From Okeania sp. KiyG1 (lineage in GTDB: Bacteria > Cyanobacteriota > Cyanobacteriia > Cyanobacteriales > Microcoleaceae), in NCBI RefSeq assembly GCF_014132355.1, contig NZ_BLZO01000136.1, positions 57,891-121,890 on the forward strand: a stretch of 64,000 nt of DNA, in the 5' to 3' direction. Shown here piece by piece: positions 57,994 to 64,000 of this stretch (positions are counted from its first letter, which is position 1; every line of letters starts with the position of its first letter). A program made the translations under genes and the position numbers. The notes under the pieces are model-generated. The model saw only the letters and a list, made by a program, of their open reading frames with translations, did not search any database and had not been told where the DNA came from.

Positions 57994-58500
57994 ATGAAAG
58001 ATACAAATACTGAACCAGATAAAGTTGGTACAACAGAAGCAGCATTTCTTTTAAATATTTCTACTGCTAGACTCAGGTTACTTTTGAGGCAAGGTCGTCT
58101 CAAAGGAGCCAGAAAAGTCAAACGGTTTTGGGTAATTCCTTTAAATACTCGAGGAATGCCAGAAATTACTCCAGGTCGTCGAGGTCCTCAAGGAACTTGG
58201 AATAAAGGATTTCGTACAGGCAATACTTTTATCCATGTGCTGCGCAAAGAAATCGACTATAACCGAGACCACGGTACATCTCTTCCAGCTATTTCTGTTA
58301 AACAAGGAGGCAAAAACCATCGCTGCCACGAAGTAGAAATTCTGGGAAATTGCAAAATAGTCTATCGTCCTCATAAACCTAACAGAAGTCAAGCAGGTGG
58401 TGCTCGCCTGTGGATTGAGGTTGAGCCTGATGTTGAAATTATTCGCAAATATTTCCCAGATGTAGAAGTGGAGGAAGACAAACCTCAAGGCTTTGGTTAG
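57994..58500 (+). CDS. Helix-turn-helix (HTH_17-like) protein, cyanobacterial
   Basis: 168 aa. Residues about 10-50 (VGTTEAAFLLNISTARLRLL, LRQGRLKGARKVKRFWVIPL) form an excisionase/MerR-like winged helix of the HTH_17 type. The rest (PGRRGPQGTWNKGFRTGNTF, IHVLRKEIDYNRDHGTSLPA, KIVYRPHKPNRSQAGGARLW) is basic then acidic at the C-terminus, a pattern seen in cyanobacterial proteins I cannot name. No strong SD. Likely a DNA-binding regulator; the duplicated 95-bp sequence directly upstream could be its own operator (inference). Confidence 0.65.
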   Translation: MKDTNTEPDKVGTTEAAFLLNISTARLRLLLRQGRLKGARKVKRFWVIPLNTRGMPEITPGRRGPQGTWNKGFRTGNTFIHVLRKEIDYNRDHGTSLPAISVKQGGKNHRCHEVEILGNCKIVYRPHKPNRSQAGGARLWIEVEPDVEIIRKYFPDVEVEEDKPQGFG

Positions 58501-59866
58501 TTTTGACTGTGGTTTTTTAACTTAACTGGATTTTTATCGATATATATATAGTGTTCGGTGTTGGCTTCTTTGATTTTTAGGCTGACATTACAGATTGTTA
58601 TGGAAATAATTCTGATATTTGTGACAGTACCAACCTTTCTCAAAATTATTTTTTGAGAGTAGGTGAGCGATCGCCTCTATTTAGGGCTTGCTGATTAAAT
58701 TTAAAAAACTGACACAGTAAGGATTTAAGGCTTTTTAATCATAAATTGTGCCCTGTTTTCAGCTAAAATACACCAAAAATGGGCATTGTTGAAGTTAGGG
58801 ATGAATCTTTGCACAAAAGGCAACCCATCTTTATACTCCTCTTTTTCTAAAACGATAATTCCAATGGGCATTCTATGTAATATCAAATCCGTTTAGTTCG
58901 GTATAAAAAAATGTTCCATCTTCAACCATTACCAATATTTCTTGTCTTGTTCTCCCCATCTCCCCATCTCCCCATCTCCCCACACTCCCCACACTCCCCA
59001 CACCACTTCATCCCGCAAATAAGCAACGCCCAAAAATGACGTATCTATACTACAGGGGTCATGTACAGAAAAGTAGGCCAATATTACCACTATTATTTTC
59101 TCCTGAATTCTGTTTGCGGAGCATGACAAACGGAAATTCAGCAATTCTAACTCCTAATTTTTTTTAATACTGCATTTTGAAGTGCGGAATGTAGAATTGA
59201 ACTCTTGAATTTGCAAATTTCAGATAAACCTGCAACGGCTCACACACATACGGCGATCGCTATTTCTTCATCTTCCAATTTTTAGTTAGCTCCCCCCCTT
59301 CGTCAGGCAGGGCTGTTTCATTCTTGGTTAAGGCAGAAGGGGAGCAGGGGAGAATTTTCCACCCTTTACCCTAGAAATTACCCAAATTTATCGTACTTAT
59401 AATTTTGGTGATTCCATAGATTTTTCAGAAATTCCGTTGATCAGACCAACATTGTTTGGGAACTTTTCCCACCCTCCATCCCTGAAAATCCCCCGTTTTT
59501 CGTACTTATCACCCATAATATGGGTCGCGCAACCCCGCCCGGAATTGGCGCAATATTTTTGGAGAGTTGCTCAAATCCCCTATTTCCCCTCCACGGTCGG
59601 GGGAGGGGCTAGGGGTGGGTTAACTTCTGACTTCTGAGTTGTGAGTTCTGACTTCTTTAAATTCCCAAATTCCGGATATTGTGTCCCCAACTTCCTTTAA
59701 TCGATTATTTACAGGACTTACGCAGCACCGCTACATCTTGTGTATAAATTGGTCATTATTCCTGATGTAACCACTATAATTAGTGCCGTTGCGTAAGTCC
59801 TGATTTATTTTACTTTGAAACAGCCCTGCTCTTGGTCAGGGAGGAAACTCAATCCTGGAAGAACTA
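58501..59866. other. Repeat-rich intergenic region
   Basis: Contains the left end of MITE family 4 (AGGGCTTGCTGA, 58683), a MITE family 2 left part (58880-58935), CTCCCCACACTCCCCACA repeats (58955-59005), GTTTGCGGAGCATGAC (59110-59135), CCACGGTCGGGGGAGGGG (59590) and MITE family 3 (59712-59802). No supported gene. Confidence 0.65.
59712..59802. mobile_element. MITE family 3, copy 3
   Basis: CAGGACTTACGCA / TGCGTAAGTCCTG ends, 91 bp; a different interior from the other two copies (no GGGGCGAA palindrome). Confidence 0.8.
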
Positions 59867-61186
59867 TCAACTCAAACGTTGATAAACTGTCGCCAAACCA
59901 TCCACATCCCCAACATTACCAGGAAATAAAACAACAGGTAACTCAGGAAATTGAGAATGCTCTGTAGGAGTCCGCACCATCGAACAACCAGCTAATACCT
60001 GACCCAATAACCTAGCAGTAGTTAAAGCCAAACCTTTACTCAGAGTATCATTAGAAGTAATCCCACCTTTACTTATCAAAAATCCAATATCCTCCGGCAA
60101 ACCCCGAACAATATCCATCAATAACTCGGAAACTGCTACACCAAACTCCAAACGCACTTGCACATTTTCAAAAGTCAACTCCTCACGACTGGTATAAACC
60201 ACAGGTGTTTTCCCTTCTGCATGAACAGTATGAACTTTTTCGAGTATATTTTTGAGTAAAGTTGCTCTGTTCTCCCCAGAGTCCTCAACTAAATGAGACA
60301 CATTTACTTCTACACCCACTACATCAGACTCTTGTAATAACCATTCCAACTGTTGGGTAGATTTCTTAACATGAGAACCCACAATAATTACACCTGGTTT
60401 CCCACTCCTGACATATTGCCTCATCTCCTCAGCAGCTATAGGTTGATTTCCCAAAGCAGCTAAAGAAGTTAAAATACTCGCAGCACTCCGCAATAGAAAC
60501 TTTTTACCTTGACTAGCTGCTGCCAACAAATCATTAGCAAACTTGTCTAAGTCGGCTTGAGTTTCACCATCGACAACTCCACATTGATTGCCAGTCATTT
60601 TCATCAAACGTTCTAAACTATCAGAGCGAATATCATCAAGTGTAAATTTTTCTACAGTTTCAGCTTTGATTTTACCTTTGGTTTTTTCTTCCACATAATC
60701 AGGTAAATAACTATAGGTGTAGCCAAATACCGAATCTTTAGCAAATTCTGTTTCATGAACTGGCGTTTCTACACCATTAACTATTAAATAGTGGATGCTG
60801 TTGCGGGTGACTCTTCCACCTTCAAAAAATGCTGGAACTAGGAAATGAGCATCAAATGGACCAAGTTCGGCTGCTATGACATCTGTTTCTATGGGATAAT
60901 GACCCCGTAGAGTAGAGTCAGAACGACTAACGACTAAAAAATCTTGGATATTTAATTGAGCGATCGCTTCGGTCAAGTTATGTGTAACTTCTCGTGTCAC
61001 ATTAGCTGCTTGCTCTGGAGTCAGGGCACGAGTATTGGAGAGAATAAAAAATATGGGAGATTCATCAAGTAATCCTAATTTGAGGGTTTCTATATCCCAT
61101 TTAGTAAGAAGTAGACAACTATGAACAGTTTGGGAACCCGTGGGGTCATCATCTAGGACAATAATTTTTGGTTGGCTGGTAGTCAT
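59867..61186 (-). CDS. Four-carbon acid sugar kinase family protein (DUF1537-type)
   Basis: 439 aa, with the N-terminal sugar-binding DDDPTGSQTVHSCLLLTKW, NTRALTPEQA and SRSDSTLRGHYPIETD, and the C-terminal nucleotide-binding ISKGGITSNDTLSKGLAL, VVLFPGNVGDVDG. Known family members phosphorylate four-carbon acid sugars such as D-threonate, 3-oxo-tetronate or erythronate; which one is used here is not evident, and no dehydrogenase or aldolase partner is adjacent. Start at 61186 gives a clean MTTSQPKIIVLDDD. Both flanks are mobile DNA. Confidence 0.9.
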   Translation of the reverse strand: MTTSQPKIIVLDDDPTGSQTVHSCLLLTKWDIETLKLGLLDESPIFFILSNTRALTPEQAANVTREVTHNLTEAIAQLNIQDFLVVSRSDSTLRGHYPIETDVIAAELGPFDAHFLVPAFFEGGRVTRNSIHYLIVNGVETPVHETEFAKDSVFGYTYSYLPDYVEEKTKGKIKAETVEKFTLDDIRSDSLERLMKMTGNQCGVVDGETQADLDKFANDLLAAASQGKKFLLRSAASILTSLAALGNQPIAAEEMRQYVRSGKPGVIIVGSHVKKSTQQLEWLLQESDVVGVEVNVSHLVEDSGENRATLLKNILEKVHTVHAEGKTPVVYTSREELTFENVQVRLEFGVAVSELLMDIVRGLPEDIGFLISKGGITSNDTLSKGLALTTARLLGQVLAGCSMVRTPTEHSQFPELPVVLFPGNVGDVDGLATVYQRLS

Positions 61187-61297
61187 GTTTTTTTGCTCAT
61201 TATCTATATAAGTCTATACCGAGATTCTCAAAAAAGTTTTTCTCAGTTTTCAGATACATCAAGCCCGGTAATTCCCGGTAAAAGTCGGGAAAACCGT

Positions 61298-62545
61298 TCA
61301 TAGCAATGTGACAGCAGAACCATCGACATTGGCGGTATCGCGCTAACGCGCCGCAACGCTTACGCAATGCTTTGAGAAATATCCCCAAAGCGCCGTTCCA
61401 ATCTCTCGGCATTGAGTGACCGCAGTGCGGACATTTAAAATGCTTTGAGCCCCCTAAGTTTTGATGAACATGGCCACCCGATCGTACAAGTTTTAGATGT
61501 ATATTCCTCAGTTACATCTATTACGGTTGCGCCTCGTTTTAAACCATGAAACTTCAGAGTTTGTTTGAAACGTGATTTGTGCCCAATTTAACATTTGGCG
61601 AACTGACGCACGAGTTAAGTTTGCGTTTCTTTTTCCTGATTTGGCAACCATTTGGGATGACTCAAAAGTAGGGAGAAAGATGACACGATACTCAGTTGTT
61701 AACCATTTTGCTACTTTTTTATGGACTTCATCTATGAGGTTTCTTATCCTAATAAACAACCTATTAATTTTCTTACTTACTCGCTGTCTTTCGTATTTAT
61801 TTTGACGACCTTTTAATGCGGTCTTACCAGAGATTAGTTTGTCAATATGCTGTCCCAACCTAAAGATTCTAGTAATATCGCGATTGCCTATATCAATAAA
61901 CTTTTCTCCATCAAATCCCGTTAAAAAACTGCGCACACCAGGGTCTAATGCAATGATGGATAGACTGCTAGATTTTTCTGATTTAAACTCTACTGGAAAT
62001 AGAGCAAACCAGCGTTTTTTGTCATAAATTAATTGAGTTTCTGCATTCCAAGATTGTTCTCTCACACAAACTTTATATGTCCCATCTTTTTGCTTTTGCT
62101 GGTATTCAACATTAATACTCGGAATTAACTCTGATGCGAATAACTTTAATCCTTTTGTTACTGATGGTAACCAAGTACCTTTTTTAAAGTCTTCGACCCT
62201 AAATTTAATTGATTGTATTCGGTCTCTAATCGAACGGAATTTTCCGCAACTTGGCTGTTTTGTCCCACTTTTACGACTAGCTTTAAATGCAGTATTAGCA
62301 TCATAAATTGCGTTGACTTTAAGATGGTATGGTGATTCTTTTATCCAATCTGGTAAACTTTCATTGTTCAATACAACTTTGCGCAAATCATACTTTGAAA
62401 TCAACCCATGTTTACGCATTTTAGCTATGGCTTGATTAAAGCAATATCTACTTGCTGCTAACCACTTTTTCCAAATTTGATTGAGATGTTTTTCTGGGTA
62501 AACTCTGATACGCAGAGATTTGAGATGAATACTTTCAAAGTCCAT
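61298..62545 (-). pseudogene. Second IS607 tnpB, broken, with a 22-nt mini-palindrome insert
   Basis: HLKSLRIRVYPEKHLNQIWK, YDLRKVVLNNESLPDWIKES, IIALDPGVRSFLTGFDGEKF (Asp 1), RVIFLPTFESSQMVAKSGK (Glu), ASVRQMLNWAQITFQT. Then a frame change: LKFHGLKRGATVIDVTEEYT, SKTCT, KCPHCGHSMPRDWNGALGIF (zinc pair and Asp 3), LKALR. A 22-nt insert at 61343-61364 splits ALR from DTANVDGSAVTLL and its stop; deleting it restores the frame exactly. Unlike the tnpB at 55991, this one keeps CxxC motifs, so it belongs to a different TnpB lineage. Confidence 0.87.
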
Positions 62546-63075
62546 ACAATCTAGCTCGAGAAACAGTGGAGGATTGAAAGGATGTCTTCAACCATTTCTC
62601 GGTTCGGGAGATTCTTCAACTCTGCTCGTGAACCAGGATTTGGCCAGAGTGTAGGGTGCAGAACCACTGGCGCAAATCGAAGCCAAATCAAAGGAGCCTG
62701 TCTTTATATGTGACCACAATACGTTTGGACATTTCCTGACATGACCCGCTCCAATATGGTAAGCATTTTTTTCCGTTTGTAATTAAGTCCTCCTCCAACT
62801 TCTTTGACAAGCTCTCCATCAGGATATTGGGATTGGAGATATTCACATTGACGCTGCAAATCTTCCTTTTGCTTTGTTGAGGAGACTCTGGCATAGAGGA
62901 TGATAACCCTATCCCCGGTAGTCCCAGTTGTATATGTGGTGATGTCATATCTTCTCTGTCCCCCTGCTGTTCTGATTGCTGTAATTTTTCCTTGCTCTTC
63001 CCAGTACCGCAAGGTTCTGTCACAGACTCCCAAGATTCGGGTTGCTTCCCCTGGCGTTACATAATTTTTAGTCAT
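62527..63075 (-). pseudogene. Second IS607 tnpA serine recombinase, frameshifted
   Basis: KNYVTPGEATRILGVCDRTL and RYWEEQGKITAIRTAGGQRR (MerR-type HTH), VIILYARVSSTKQKEDLQRQ with the catalytic Ser, LVKEVGGGLNYKRKKM. The first frame ends at SGNVQTYCGHI; shifting by one gives RIVVTYKDRLL, then FGFDL..., and a third frame NREMVEDILSILHCFS and ARLYGL. At least three breaks. It overlaps or abuts tnpB at its 3' end as usual for IS607. Confidence 0.82.
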
Positions 63076-63179
63076 TTCCTTTCCTTTCTGTTTTCATTTT
63101 CTATTCTAACAGTATTTGCCACAGTATTTGCCGGAAATTGCCAGGGATTTTAAAATATAGTCACGCACCACTATATCTA

Positions 63180-63363
63180 TAGATATGTTTTTATTGTATT
63201 AACCAATACTATTTTGCTAAAAATTGTTAACAATACACAGTAGAACGTTCTACTGAGGGGGATATCTCCCAATTTGGTAGAACATTTTTCTACCAAACTT
63301 TTGAGCCTACATTCCACGCGCCTCGTTACATAGCGGTCAAGGCGAAAACCATCATTACCAGTA
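63180..63363 (-). pseudogene. C-terminal tail of a third tnpB
   Basis: Minus-strand GNDGFRLDRYVTRRVECRLK, SLVEKCSTKLGDIPLSRTF, followed by TTGTTAACAATTTTTAGCAA, closely parallel to the end of the tnpB at 55991-57190 (GNDGFRLDRDLKVPRGILIK, LGDTPS). The upstream part is cut off by the MITE at 63364. A GGTAGAACATTTTTCTACC hairpin (63281-63299) matches the one in the intact copy; a second, AGTAGAACGTTCTACT (63240-63255), lies beside it, as expected for a guide RNA scaffold region. Confidence 0.8.
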
Positions 63364-63483
63364 ATATCATGTCCGCTTGAATACTTATATTGTAGCGGAA
63401 GAAAGGCAGAGGGGAGAAGGTAGAAGAGTTTCTTACCATTGTGACTAAATTCTATACACAAACGATGCTACCGAACATGATAT
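63364..63483. mobile_element. MITE family 1, copy 5 (short)
   Basis: ATATCATGTCCG / CGAACATGATAT ends, 120 bp, shorter interior. Lies exactly between the tnpB tail and the IS630 end, truncating the former. Confidence 0.75.
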
Positions 63484-63534
63484 AATTAGGACTTACGCAT
63501 GACCTCTACTTATTGTAGGGGGTTACAGCAGTTT

Positions 63535-64000
63535 TCATATGAATAAACCAGAATGTTCAAACCAACCCATGGCATCATCTTCAGTAATTTGAGCGATACG
63601 GCTGACGCCACGCTCCGCGAACGCGCTTACTAATAACTCGATCCAATTTTTCTGAAGTTCGAGGCTGATAAGAACGGAGGAAATTTTTAAATTTTGACTC
63701 TTCAAATTCGGGCTTGTGACAAATCTGGAGAGTAGGCTGGTAAGAATATTAATTCGGCTCCTGCCCTTGTTAATTAATTCTTCAATTATTAGCCCTCCCG
63801 TGAATACTTAAATTATCCATCAATACAATTGCTTAAGCGCCATAATTGAGGTACTAAAATTTGCTCTACATATGTTTCAAATACATTTTTATTTGTACTA
63901 CCAATTACCGCCATTGATGCTATTAAACCATCCAAGCTTAAGGCTCCTAAGACACTTTGTGTTTTACCTTTATTTCTAGGAGCATTGCTGACTACTCTCT
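63535..64000 (-). pseudogene. IS630-type DDE transposase, C-terminal half, runs off the window
   Basis: Minus strand from the window edge: RVVSNAPRNKGKTQSVLGAL, SLDGLIASMAVIGSTNKNVF, ETYVEQILVPQLWR, then in a second frame AIVLMDNLSIH (a DDE Asp), then AELIFLPAYSPDLS and FEESKFKNFLRSYQPRTSEK, LDRVIS, and finally DDAMGWFEHSGLFI with a stop at 63535-63537. At least two frame breaks plus a roughly 28-nt mini-palindrome insert (about 63601-63628). The element end AGGACTTACGCA at 63487-63500 matches MITE family 3, making this the likely parent element. Confidence 0.82.

Overview
The window looks like chromosome from a low-GC filamentous cyanobacterium of the Trichodesmium/Okeania/Lyngbya kind. This is an inference from the HIP1 octamers (GCGATCGC), Ycf54 (a chlorophyll-cyclase partner), the geranylgeranyl synthase / divergent-PAP2 / FolD neighbourhood, a CYP110-like P450, heptamer repeat arrays, and a very large non-coding fraction filled with short mobile repeats. 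No tRNA, rRNA or CRISPR array was seen.

Layout. 0-15 kb: scattered single genes (polysaccharide deacetylase, CmoB-like tRNA methyltransferase, a second methyltransferase, glycogen phosphorylase, P450, CpdB-like nucleotidase, universal stress protein) separated by 0.5-1.4 kb of repeats. 15-20 kb: a lone urease alpha gene (ureC), with the degenerate 3' end of a second ureC downstream and an IS end just upstream. 20-28 kb: a broken IS, a two-gene unit (unknown protein plus methyltransferase), an aldo/keto reductase, a 2-kb repeat desert and a three-domain peptidoglycan enzyme. 28-32 kb: pdxJ and ycf54 among decayed tnpB genes. 32-39 kb: secreted protein, PAP2-like protein, crtE and folD, then a lipoprotein and a Nudix hydrolase. 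39-46 kb: an accessory island with a DUF4351/Rpn remnant triplicated at its 3' end, an AAA-like NTPase plus TPR gene, a second AAA-like NTPase with an N-terminal HTH-like domain, and a two-TM protein resembling the TRADD-N-associated membrane domain. This is the best candidate for an unusual (conflict/immunity-type) system. 46-55 kb: methyltransferase, gnd, a MoeZ-type E1 with rhodanese and a JAMM protease. 55-64 kb: two IS607-type tnpA/tnpB loci, a third tnpB tail, an HTH protein, a four-carbon acid sugar kinase and an IS630 transposase running off the end.

The most striking signal is small-scale. Palindromic mini-sequences of about 21-53 bp sit inside at least four tnpB genes and probably the IS630 transposase gene. 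Removing them restores family motifs, and two 21-nt copies in unrelated tnpB genes keep frame, much like Rickettsia palindromic elements. Around them are at least eight MITE-like families with recognisable terminal inverted repeats, some nested, and two of which match IS elements present here. Several accessory genes carry single-base frameshifts at A/T homopolymers, which means either slippage, recent decay or sequencing error.
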